DNA of 10,978 bases, taken from contig JBBIVP010000058.1 in the NCBI GenBank assembly GCA_037439705.1, forward strand, positions 1 to 10,978, written 5' to 3'. The notes beneath the pieces were generated by a model. It was not told where the DNA came from, did not search any database, and saw only the letters and a program-made list of their open reading frames with translations. Origin of the DNA: JBBIVP01 sp037439705 [NCBI: bacterium] (GTDB lineage Bacteria > JBBIVP01). Positions 1 through 6,493 of the stretch are shown one piece after another (position 1 is the stretch's first letter; every line of letters starts with the position of its first letter). A program made the position numbers and the translations under genes.

Positions 1-459
1 AATAAGCATTTCCCTTAATTCTTCCGCTTTATCTTTTTCTTCAACAAACTGGAGTCCTATTCCTTCCTTGAGAATTTTTCCTCCAGAGGAATATAAAACC
101 TTTCCTCTCATTTCCATTTCCTTTCCATCGGGAAGGGAAATTTTTATTTTTACGATGCTTCCCTGAGGAGGTTTGAGATTTGTTTTTACAAACATTCCTC
201 CGCTTCCTATTGTAGAACACTTGCAAAATTCATTAAGCGTTCCGTAGGATATCTCAGCATCAAGGAACATGTCTGCCCTAAGGTGCTTTCTTCTTTGTTT
301 TCCTATAAGGGGGTTGCGGAGGAGAAACTCCTGAATGTTTTCTTTTATCCTTTCAAACTCTGCCATTTCTTCATCTGAAAGAGCACCGGCTTTCTTTTTT
401 AAACGAAATTCCCTGAATTTTTTGAATTCCTCTACGAAATCCTTTTCCGTCAAAATCAT
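1..459 (-). CDS. PilZ-domain protein, C-terminus off the left edge
   Basis: The reading frame is open from ATG at 459 for 153 codons to base 1, so the 3' end is missing. The first 50 or so residues are charged and helical. A PilZ domain follows: the RxxxR-type motif QRRKHLR near residue 56, then CSTIGSGGMFVKTN (the D/NxSxxGG loop, residues about 85-98), then alternating strands ending GIGLQFVEE. PilZ domains are the classical receptors for cyclic di-GMP and usually control motility, surface structures or secretion. The Arg motif is present. The usual D/N-x-S before GG is altered to C-S-T-I-G-S-G-G, so ligand binding is likely but not certain. The start overlaps the stop of the upstream 331-aa gene in an ATGA arrangement, so the two are translationally coupled. 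Assignment rests on motif recognition, not on a search. Confidence 0.8.
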   Translation of the reverse strand, partial: MILTEKDFVEEFKKFREFRLKKKAGALSDEEMAEFERIKENIQEFLLRNPLIGKQRRKHLRADMFLDAEISYGTLNEFCKCSTIGSGGMFVKTNLKPPQGSIVKIKISLPDGKEMEMRGKVLYSSGGKILKEGIGLQFVEEKDKAEELREMLI

Positions 460-1451
460 GGTTTTATAATACCGCACTCTTTTTGATTTCTCCAGAATTC
501 AAGGGAAGCCCTTACAATTGATTGAAGAACAGGTTTTTCTTCTGATGGAATAGATTCGTCCATGAGTTCTAAAGCCCATCCCTTCAAAACCCCTGCCGAT
601 TCAAATAATCCCTTTTTCATTGCAATAATTCCACATTCAATAAAAAAGTCTCCGTAGGCATCTTTCTTGTTTTCCACCACTTCCTTTATTATCCTTTTGA
701 GTATTTCCATCTCCCTTTCTTGTTTGGTCCAGCTTGTAAGTATGATTGGAGATAATACGACATTTTCGTATTCCTCCAGGTATTTGGAAATTTCATCTTT
801 TGAAAGGAGAACTGCAAAAGGGAGAAAACGATGTATTTCAAAGAGAATTTCTTCCATCCCTCTTGTAGTGGAGGAAGGTGTGATTGGAATTTCTTTTATT
901 GGCTCATAATTTAGGTTTTTTAATTCTTCAAAGGAGATGAAGGATGGAAGGATTTTCCTTCCTCTTGATAGAGCCTTTTTAAGATGGTAAAGCCCGTGTT
1001 CGTAAGGTATTTCATAGACAAAGAATCCAGTCTTTTCCCATTCATTTTTTAAAGCAGGAAGCGGGTCATTTTTTAATCCCCTTTCATCAACAATTATTTC
1101 CACAATACCATTTCTGTAATGCATAGCCAACACTGAAACTGAAAAATCACCTTTTTCAACGCTGAAGGCGAGAGGCATTATTCCATTTCCGTCAAAGGAT
1201 GCGCACAGAAGTTTTTTTACTGTTTGGAGCGGTTTAAAAACTGGTTCTCTATTTTCTTCCGGAATTTCAACCTCCATTCCCCTTGTTCTCAAAATGTGAA
1301 CCACCTTTTTCAAAAATTTTTTTCCCTTTTTATCTGCTAAGGGATAAGCCATTTTTATTATCTCTTTAATGGATGGGTCTTTTTCCCTTAAAAGTTTATT
1401 TATTTTCTCTTCAAACTCAGTTGGATTTTTAACAAGTTCTTCAATATCCAT
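456..1451 (-). CDS. Unrecognised 331-aa soluble protein
   Basis: I do not recognise this family. The protein has no signal peptide and no membrane segment. Residues 1-60 are helical and basic (KMAYPLADKKGKKFLKKVV). Residues 75-125 look like a beta-rich core (LLCASFDGNGIMPLAFSV, then VSVLAMHYRNGIVEIIVDERG). Residues 245-320 are again helical, with a Cys-containing stretch ECGIIAMKKG. It starts at ATG 1451 and has no Shine-Dalgarno, but a promoter lies directly upstream and predicts a leaderless message. Its stop overlaps the start of the PilZ gene (ATGA). That coupling suggests it works with the PilZ protein, possibly in a c-di-GMP-dependent process, which is inference from context only. Confidence 0.85.
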   Translation of the reverse strand: MDIEELVKNPTEFEEKINKLLREKDPSIKEIIKMAYPLADKKGKKFLKKVVHILRTRGMEVEIPEENREPVFKPLQTVKKLLCASFDGNGIMPLAFSVEKGDFSVSVLAMHYRNGIVEIIVDERGLKNDPLPALKNEWEKTGFFVYEIPYEHGLYHLKKALSRGRKILPSFISFEELKNLNYEPIKEIPITPSSTTRGMEEILFEIHRFLPFAVLLSKDEISKYLEEYENVVLSPIILTSWTKQEREMEILKRIIKEVVENKKDAYGDFFIECGIIAMKKGLFESAGVLKGWALELMDESIPSEEKPVLQSIVRASLEFWRNQKECGIIKP

Positions 1452-1457
1452 ATTTTT

Positions 1458-1485
1458 ATTTTAAGAAGTTTTATAAAATCTTCAA
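1458..1485 (-). promoter_or_regulatory. Promoter of the 331-aa/PilZ operon, leaderless layout
   Basis: Read on the minus strand there is TTGAAG (1485-1480), a 16-base spacer, TAAAAT (1463-1458), then six bases and the ATG at 1451. The hexamers match the sigma-70 consensus at 4/6 and 5/6. With transcription starting about 7 bases after the -10, the first base of the RNA would be at or next to the A of the start codon. The same arrangement occurs at 10871-10898. Confidence 0.55.
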
Positions 1486-1515
1486 GCCACAGCATTTCTT
1501 TCTGAAATTCTTTAT

Positions 1516-1521
1516 TAAAAT
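1516..1521 (+). promoter_or_regulatory. Possible -10 element for the LarA-like/pgpA operon
   Basis: TAAAAT lies seven bases before the ATG at 1529 in the 77-base divergent gap (1452-1528). I see no good -35 at 16-18 bases upstream (AT-rich ATTTCT region). A second TAAAAT at 1533-1538 sits eight bases before the alternative ATG at 1547. Neither ATG has a Shine-Dalgarno. The element is therefore only suggestive. Confidence 0.3.
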
Positions 1522-1528
1522 TTCCTGA

Positions 1529-2758
1529 ATGCTAAAATTTTTAAAGATGGATAAAAATTTCATAAGGGTAAGGCAAAAGGTTCCGAAGGTTGAGCCAATA
1601 AGAGATGTTGAAAAGGTTCTGAGAGAAAAAATAAGGAAAATAGCCTTTCCTTCTCTTTCCGGAAAACGAGTTGCTATATGTGTGCCGAGCAGAAAGATTG
1701 TAAAACTTGATGAAATAGTGAGAATTGCTGGAGAAGAAATTAAAAGAATGGGAGGACGCCCTTTCATTGCTCCAGCAATGGGCAGTCATGCTGGAGGGAC
1801 TGCTCAGAACCAGATAGAACATCTCAAGAAAATGGGAATAGGAGAAGAAACAACCGGACTTGAAATTTTTTCAACAGATGAAACCATTAAAGTTTTTGAA
1901 AAAGGCAGAAAATTTATCTTTGAAAAAAATGTGTATGAGAGCGACTACATCTTCCTCATAAACAGGATAAGACCGCATACCGCCTTTGAGGCGGATTTCG
2001 GAAGCGGCCTTATGAAACTTTCAGCTGTAGGACTCGGTAAGGGAGAAGGAGCATGGTATGCCCACCGTTATGGACTCAAGAAGTACATTCCCCTTGCCTT
2101 TAACCATCTTCTTAAGAAGGGAAAAATTCTGGGAGGAATTGGAATTGTTGAGTCTTATAAAGGAGATATATGCAAACTGGAAGTTTTGCACACAAAAAAT
2201 ATTGTGAGTGGAGAAAAAAAACTTTTTTCTTTTTCAAAAAAAATTCTTCTTAAACTTCCCTTTTATCCAGTTGATATTTTGATAGTAAGGGAAATGGGAA
2301 AGGACATAAGCGGAACAGGTCTTGATACAAATGTGATAGGGATGGAAAGGAGAAGGGGAGAAGGAAAAAAGGTGAAATGCGTAGTCGCCTTAAACCTAAG
2401 TCCAGATTCCTTTGGAAATCTCTACGGAGTAGGATTTGCGGATGTAATAACGGAGAAAATAATAACAAATGCAGACTGGGGGGTTACATACAAAAATGCC
2501 TTTTCCACAGTATGCCTTCAGGCAGTAAAAATCCCGATAGTTGCTCCTGATGATGAAATGGCGATAAACTTTGCATACAATTTTTTAAAAACAAAAAATC
2601 CTGCGGTGATAATTGTGGAAAGCACAGGAAAGCTTGAGTACCTCCTTTTAAATGAGAAGGTACTTAAAATGACAAGAGGAAAAGTTTCCGTTGTTGAATC
2701 TGGAATTTCCCTTTCCTTTGATAACCAGAAAAACCTCGTTACAAAGCCATACCCTTGA
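1529..2758 (+). CDS. LarA-type (lactate racemase domain, DUF2088) protein
   Basis: This 409-aa protein resembles the nickel-dependent lactate racemase family (LarA, PF09861). LarA enzymes interconvert 2-hydroxyacid stereoisomers using a nickel-pincer nucleotide. Recognisable motifs are PAMGSHAGGTA (82-92), RIRPHTAFEADFGSG (146-160), LMKLSAVGLGKGEGAWYAH (161-179) and MGKDISGTGLDTNVIG (256-271). By position, H87, H150, K163 and H179 line up with the LarA catalytic and nickel or cofactor-binding residues. The Lys-to-His spacing of 16 equals that of LarA K184/H200, while the His-to-Lys spacing of 13 is longer than the LarA value of 10. The family also contains racemases and epimerases of other 2-hydroxyacids, so the substrate is unknown. 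An ATG at 1547 is an alternative start. The stop overlaps the TTG start of pgpA. Confidence 0.8.
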   Translation: MLKFLKMDKNFIRVRQKVPKVEPIRDVEKVLREKIRKIAFPSLSGKRVAICVPSRKIVKLDEIVRIAGEEIKRMGGRPFIAPAMGSHAGGTAQNQIEHLKKMGIGEETTGLEIFSTDETIKVFEKGRKFIFEKNVYESDYIFLINRIRPHTAFEADFGSGLMKLSAVGLGKGEGAWYAHRYGLKKYIPLAFNHLLKKGKILGGIGIVESYKGDICKLEVLHTKNIVSGEKKLFSFSKKILLKLPFYPVDILIVREMGKDISGTGLDTNVIGMERRRGEGKKVKCVVALNLSPDSFGNLYGVGFADVITEKIITNADWGVTYKNAFSTVCLQAVKIPIVAPDDEMAINFAYNFLKTKNPAVIIVESTGKLEYLLLNEKVLKMTRGKVSVVESGISLSFDNQKNLVTKPYP

Positions 2759-3210
2759 AGGAAAAGGTAATAAAACTTCTTTCTACAGGGTTTTTTACAG
2801 GATACATTCCATACGCTCCAGGAACCTTCGGAACACTTCTTGGAATTCCTGTTCTTTATCTTCTCAAAAAAATCCCCCTTTATTTTTCTCTCGCTTTTAT
2901 TTTAGGTTTTTCAATTTTTTCAGTTTTTTTAGCAGGTCATGCAAAAAAGATATATAACAGTTCTGACCCGAAATGCGTGGTTATAGATGAAATTGTAGGA
3001 TACCTTTATGCGAGCATCTTTTTCCCTTTTAATTTAAAATTTCTCGTCCTTTCTTTTTTGTTCTTCAGGTTCTTTGACATCCTGAAACCATACCCCATAA
3101 AAAAATCGGAGCTTCTAAATAAAGGCTGGGGAATTGTTCTTGACGATATAATTTCAGGAGTATTCTCCGCGTTCGTTCTTTTTATTATGAGTGTCATCTT
3201 AAAATTTTAA
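2755..3210 (+). CDS. pgpA: Phosphatidylglycerophosphatase A
   Basis: PgpA removes the phosphate from phosphatidylglycerophosphate to give phosphatidylglycerol, at the inner membrane. All family hallmarks are present in a normal-length 151-aa protein: APGTFGT (21-27), DPKCVVIDEIVG (71-82), FRFFDILKP (104-112) and GWGIVLDDIISG (124-135). The acidic residues in the last three blocks are those expected to hold Mg2+. Hydrophobic segments at about 28-60, 84-107 and 134-149 fit a membrane protein. The start is TTG at 2755, which shares bases with the TGA of the LarA-like gene, so translation probably depends on the upstream gene. It is the last gene of that two-gene operon. Confidence 0.92.
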   Translation: MKEKVIKLLSTGFFTGYIPYAPGTFGTLLGIPVLYLLKKIPLYFSLAFILGFSIFSVFLAGHAKKIYNSSDPKCVVIDEIVGYLYASIFFPFNLKFLVLSFLFFRFFDILKPYPIKKSELLNKGWGIVLDDIISGVFSAFVLFIMSVILKF

Positions 3211-3221
3211 CAGACTGGTGA

Positions 3222-3248
3222 TTATCCCCCATTTTTTATGGGTGATAA
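3222..3248. other. Inverted repeat between pgpA and the DRTGG operon
   Basis: The arms are ttatcccccat and atgggtgataa, which pair over 11 positions with one mismatch (C/T at 3227/3243) around a five-T loop. It begins 11 bases after the pgpA stop. There is no T-run after the stem on either strand, so it is not a canonical intrinsic terminator. It could be a weak or factor-dependent terminator, an mRNA 3' end stabiliser or an operator for the downstream operon. Confidence 0.45.
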
Positions 3249-3326
3249 CTCCCACATAGATGAGAAAACACTAAAATTATGCACAAACTTCACTAATTTT
3301 CGGGCATAAAATTTGTAAAAAGATAT

Positions 3327-3710
3327 ATGCAATTTATGAAACTGGAAGAAATTAGAAGAATTCTCAATGCAGAAGTGATAGCGGGAAAGGACTTAATGGA
3401 TAAGGAAATTGAGTATGCCTGTGGTTCTGACCTGATGTCAGATGTGCTTGCATTTGCAAAACCCGGTGCACTTGTTCTAACAGGACTTACCAATGTTCAA
3501 AGCGTTAGAACCGCCTATATTGTTGACATCAAAGCAATTGTCTATGTGAGAGGAAAACAGCCTGAAGAGGATGCAATAAAACTGGCAATTGAAAAGGGAA
3601 TTCCTTTGCTTTCCACAAGCTTGAGGATGTTTGAAGCCTGTGGAAAACTTTATAAAGCAGGACTTCGTGGTATAGGGGAGGTAGAAGAAAAAGTTGCGGC
3701 AAATAAATAA
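3327..3710 (+). CDS. DRTGG-domain protein, first copy
   Basis: A 127-aa stand-alone DRTGG domain (PF07085). The family pattern is seen in the N-terminal MKLEEIRRILNAEV stretch, the SDLMSDVLAFAKPGALVLTG block (34-53) and the VQSVRTAYIVDIKAIVYVRGK strand-helix-strand (57-77). It ends with the helix IEKGIPLLSTSLRMFEACGKLY. DRTGG domains occur next to CBS domains and in phosphotransacetylase-like and [FeFe]-hydrogenase loci; their biochemical role is not settled. No catalytic motif is visible. ATG 3327 has only a weak AAAAAGA upstream. ATG 3336 (giving MKLEEI, as in the second copy, MKLGEI) is a fair alternative start. It opens the six-gene operon and overlaps the next gene by 17 bases. Confidence 0.83.
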   Translation: MQFMKLEEIRRILNAEVIAGKDLMDKEIEYACGSDLMSDVLAFAKPGALVLTGLTNVQSVRTAYIVDIKAIVYVRGKQPEEDAIKLAIEKGIPLLSTSLRMFEACGKLYKAGLRGIGEVEEKVAANK

Positions 3711-4164
3711 TGAAGAAAAAAATTTGAAACCCCCACTTCTGGAGAGGGAATTTGAGGTGGAGGGAGGAAATTTTGCAAATGCAGGGGTTGTCTCGGGAAA
3801 GGTAAAGGAGGTTTTAAAAAGTATTGGGTTCGGTCCCGAAGCAGTAAGAAGGATTGCCATCTGTAGCTATGAAGCAGAGGTAAATATCGTTCTATATGCC
3901 AGAAGAGGGGTGATGAAACTCTCAGTTTATGAGGATTACGCTGTCCTCCACATAAAGGACGAAGGTCCTGGAATTGAAGACATAGAACTGGCCATGCAGG
4001 AAGGATATTCTACAGCAACACCCGAAATGAGGGAACTCGGATTCGGTGCAGGCATGGGTTTACCAAATATTAAAAAGAACTCCGACATTTTCACCATAAT
4101 TTCCGAACCTGGAAAAGGGACAGAATTGAGAATATTAATAAGAAATGCAAGAGAACCAATCTGA
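3694..4164 (+). CDS. RsbW-like ATP-binding protein (HATPase_c)
   Basis: A 156-aa GHKL ATPase of the anti-sigma factor/serine kinase kind. The N-box is YEAEVN (59-64), the G1 box KDEGPG (88-93), the G2 region GFGAGMGLPNIKK (116-128) and the final G3 block PGKGTEL (139-145). There is no dimerisation/histidine phospho-acceptor region, so it is not a sensor histidine kinase. Proteins like this either phosphorylate a partner protein on Ser/Thr or bind and release one in a nucleotide-dependent way. The start is TTG at 3694, inside the end of the DRTGG gene, with GGAGG at 3677-3681 at a rather long 12-base spacing. TTG 3724 is an alternative that removes ten residues. The end overlaps the Fe-S gene by 20 bases. 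Confidence 0.85.
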   Translation: MRQINNEEKNLKPPLLEREFEVEGGNFANAGVVSGKVKEVLKSIGFGPEAVRRIAICSYEAEVNIVLYARRGVMKLSVYEDYAVLHIKDEGPGIEDIELAMQEGYSTATPEMRELGFGAGMGLPNIKKNSDIFTIISEPGKGTELRILIRNAREPI

Positions 4165-5437
4165 ACCCCTTCAAACCATAACTATAATTTCAGAGTTATG
4201 CACAGGATGCATGAAATGTGTTCGTGGATGTCCTGTGGAGGCGATGAGGTTCAAGGAAAGAATTCCTTTTGTCAAGTGGGAAAGGTGCATCCATTGCGGA
4301 GAATGTATAAAAGCATGTGATGCAATTCAACCCCTTACAACTTCTTTTTTTGAACTTTCAAAATTCAAATATACCATAGCAATTCCCTCTCCTGCATTTG
4401 TTGCCCAGTTTGAAAGACATATAGGACCTGCACATACATTTTCTGCCCTGAAATTTCTGGGGTTCAACGATGTTTTGAACATAGCTCCTTTCTGCTCTGC
4501 TTATTTTAAGGCAATAAAAATTTTTATTGAAAACCAGAAGATACCAAAACCTGTAATCTCTTCCATCTGTCCGGTGGTAATAAGTTTGATACAGAGGAAG
4601 TATCCCTCTTTAATTGAACATCTCCTTCCAATAACTCCACCGAGACAGCTGGCAGCAAAACTTGCGGTTGAATCCCTTATCAAAAATGGAACATTTAAAA
4701 TGGAAGAAATAGGAGCAATATATATCACACCGTGCATTTCAAAGATGATAGAAATAAATGAAACAGACGATGGAAATTATATCCATGGTGCAATTGCAAT
4801 AAGGCATATATACAATGAGAGCCTGAAGAGGATAAAACCGACGGAGAAGATGGATATAGGAAAATCCGTTTATGGGTTCAGACAGGCAATCGCAGGAGGA
4901 CTTTCTGAGATAATTGGTGAAGAGAATGTGCTTGTGGTTTCTGGAATAAAAAATCTTAAAAAGGCTATGGATGATATAGAGATGGGTAAAATGAGAAGGA
5001 TTCCATTTGTGGATGCCTATGCATGTGCGGAAGGGTGTATTGGAGGAACACTTACAGTGGAAGACCTTTACATAGCAAGACAGAAAATCCTTTCTCTTTT
5101 CCATGAAAGGGACGAAGAAGATGAAGAACTCGTTGAGATATATTTGAAAACGAAATTTGACCCTGTTGAAAGATGGGCAAAGAAGCCAAAATATAGAAAA
5201 CCTGTGTCCGCGGGTATAAAATTTGTTGTAATGAAAGAAGGGATTTTGAAAAACCTTCCCGGGATTGATTGCGGATTGTGCGGTGCACCTACCTGCGAGG
5301 CATTTGCTGAAGACATCCTTGAAGGTGAGGTAAAAGAAGAAGAGTGTATTTTTAATATATTGAGAAATGAAGAAATAAAGGTCGAGGAATTCCTTTCAAG
5401 GTGGAAAAGAAAAGGAGGCAAAAATGAAGCTGGGTGA
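4145..5437 (+). CDS. [FeFe]-hydrogenase-like Fe-S protein, probably sensory
   Basis: A 430-aa protein with three parts. (a) A 2x[4Fe-4S] ferredoxin domain with C19/C22/C25/C29 and C48/C51/C54/C58. (b) A hydrogenase large-subunit C-terminal domain, about 75-315. (c) A C-terminal 4Fe-4S domain of the PF04060 type with C376/C379/C384/C401 (IDCGLCGAPTC). The three H-cluster motifs are present in altered form: SSICP (139-143) for TSCCP, TPCISKMIE (195-203) for MPCxxKxxE, and DAYACAEGCIGG (290-301) for ExMACxGGCxxGG. The four cubane ligands C142, C197, C294 and C298 remain, but the proton-transfer Cys is I141. This resembles putative sensory (group C/D) enzymes more than catalytic HydA. There is no PAS domain, which some sensory relatives have. 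It overlaps both neighbours. Confidence 0.88.
   Translation: MQENQSEPLQTITIISELCTGCMKCVRGCPVEAMRFKERIPFVKWERCIHCGECIKACDAIQPLTTSFFELSKFKYTIAIPSPAFVAQFERHIGPAHTFSALKFLGFNDVLNIAPFCSAYFKAIKIFIENQKIPKPVISSICPVVISLIQRKYPSLIEHLLPITPPRQLAAKLAVESLIKNGTFKMEEIGAIYITPCISKMIEINETDDGNYIHGAIAIRHIYNESLKRIKPTEKMDIGKSVYGFRQAIAGGLSEIIGEENVLVVSGIKNLKKAMDDIEMGKMRRIPFVDAYACAEGCIGGTLTVEDLYIARQKILSLFHERDEEDEELVEIYLKTKFDPVERWAKKPKYRKPVSAGIKFVVMKEGILKNLPGIDCGLCGAPTCEAFAEDILEGEVKEEECIFNILRNEEIKVEEFLSRWKRKGGKNEAG
5413..5418 (+). promoter_or_regulatory. Strong ribosome binding site for the second DRTGG gene
   Basis: A perfect AGGAGG lies five bases before ATG 5424, inside the end of the Fe-S gene. It fixes the start of the second DRTGG protein. 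It is the only strong Shine-Dalgarno in the operon, so this gene may be made in higher amount than its neighbours. Confidence 0.85.
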
Positions 5438-5762
5438 AATAATAAAAATGCTTTCCCTAAAGGAAGAAACAGCAGGGAAAGCCAATTTGGAGAAAGATGT
5501 GAAACTTGCTTATGTGAGCGACCTCTTAAGCGATGTAATTGCGAATGCAAAAAACGGGTGTTTATGGATTACCCTTCAGTCCCATCCAAACATAGTTGCT
5601 GTGGGAGCAATGAAGGAGGTTTCAGGGATAATAATAGTAAACGGAAGACATCCCGATGGAGAAATGATAAAGAAGGCTAACGAAGAGGGGGTTCCTATAT
5701 TTACAACTGAAAAAAGCGCTTTTACTGTAGCAGGGCTTTTGTATCAGGCTGGAATAAGGTGA
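5424..5762 (+). CDS. DRTGG-domain protein, second copy
   Basis: A 112-aa paralogue of the DRTGG protein at 3327. Shared landmarks are the MKLGEI opening, SDLLSDVIANAKNGCLWITL (32-51, against SDLMSDVLAFAKPGALVLTG in copy 1), the strand VSGIIIVNGRHPDG (66-79) and ANEEGVPIFTTEKSAFTVAG with its final helix. The two copies are clearly diverged, so this is not a recent duplication. No catalytic residues are evident; a regulatory or ligand-binding role in the hydrogenase-like module is inferred from context. Its stop overlaps the GTG start of the PHP gene (GTGA). Confidence 0.84.
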   Translation: MKLGEIIKMLSLKEETAGKANLEKDVKLAYVSDLLSDVIANAKNGCLWITLQSHPNIVAVGAMKEVSGIIIVNGRHPDGEMIKKANEEGVPIFTTEKSAFTVAGLLYQAGIR

Positions 5763-6493
5763 GGGGTTTTAAGGGGGACTTACACATTCACACATGCCTT
5801 TCTCCATGCGCAGACCTTGAGATGAGCCCATTGAAGGTCATCCGTAAGGCGGTGGAGAAAGGGCTTGATATAATAGCAATATGCGACCACAATTCTGCGA
5901 AAAATACTCCATACGCCTTTAACCTCTCTAAAAAATTTCCGATTGTGGTTCTCCCTGGAATTGAGGTAAATTCCATAGAAGAGGTTCACATACTTTCTAT
6001 TTTTGATACGCCTGAAAAAGCCTTACTCTTTCAAAAATATGTTTATGATGGGATTAAAGGGAAAAATGACGAAGACCTCTTCGGAATTCAGGCAGTGGTA
6101 AATGAGTTTGATGAGGTTGAGGAAATAGAAGATAGACTTCTCATCTCTGCCTCAAGTATGAGCGTTGAAGAAATCGTTGAAAAAACCCATTCCCTTGATG
6201 GCATAGCAATCGCTTCCCACATTGACAGGGAGGCTTACAGCATAATCGGAAAACTCGGATTTATTCCTCCCAGCCTTTCACTTGACGGAATAGAAATCTC
6301 AAAAACCGGCTCACCGAAGCACATTCCGGAGGGATTCACCGCAATTTCTTCATCGGATGCTCACAGACTTGAAGAAATAGGGGAAGTCTGGACAATTTTT
6401 TATACTGATACTCCTGACCTGAAAGGCATAAAGAAAGCACTGGAAACGGGCAGGGTAAAAATTCATGGAAGAAATTTCCCTTCACATCCTTGA
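5759..6493 (+). CDS. PHP-domain metal-dependent phosphoesterase
   Basis: A 244-aa PHP protein with the complete metal-binding set: DLHIHTCLS (H9, H11), ICDHN (D43, H44), GIEVNS (E69), VHILSIFDT (H77), ASHIDRE (H154) and SSSDAHR (D200, H202). Stand-alone PHP proteins of this kind hydrolyse phosphoesters such as nucleotides or short RNA ends with two or three metal ions; the substrate here cannot be told from sequence. A negatively charged insert (EDLFGIQAVVNEFDEVEEIED, about 105-125) replaces a loop between strands. The GTG start at 5759 shares bases with the preceding TGA. Its position between a DRTGG gene and an ATPase suggests hydrolysis of a signalling phosphate, which is inference. The end overlaps the next gene by 29 bases. 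Confidence 0.9.
   Translation: MRGFKGDLHIHTCLSPCADLEMSPLKVIRKAVEKGLDIIAICDHNSAKNTPYAFNLSKKFPIVVLPGIEVNSIEEVHILSIFDTPEKALLFQKYVYDGIKGKNDEDLFGIQAVVNEFDEVEEIEDRLLISASSMSVEEIVEKTHSLDGIAIASHIDREAYSIIGKLGFIPPSLSLDGIEISKTGSPKHIPEGFTAISSSDAHRLEEIGEVWTIFYTDTPDLKGIKKALETGRVKIHGRNFPSHP

Noticed and set aside
3222-3248. Intrinsic terminator for pgpA
   Set aside because: The stem is not followed by a T-run on either strand; kept only as an unassigned inverted repeat.
4145-5437. Catalytic HydA hydrogenase
   Set aside because: The TSCCP motif is SSICP and motif 3 is altered. No partner HydB/HydC is in the operon, so a catalytic role is unlikely.
5068-5550. 160-codon minus-strand ORF antisense to the Fe-S and second DRTGG genes
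   Set aside because: It is low-complexity (S/F/L-rich), shares no family pattern and lies opposite two well-supported genes.
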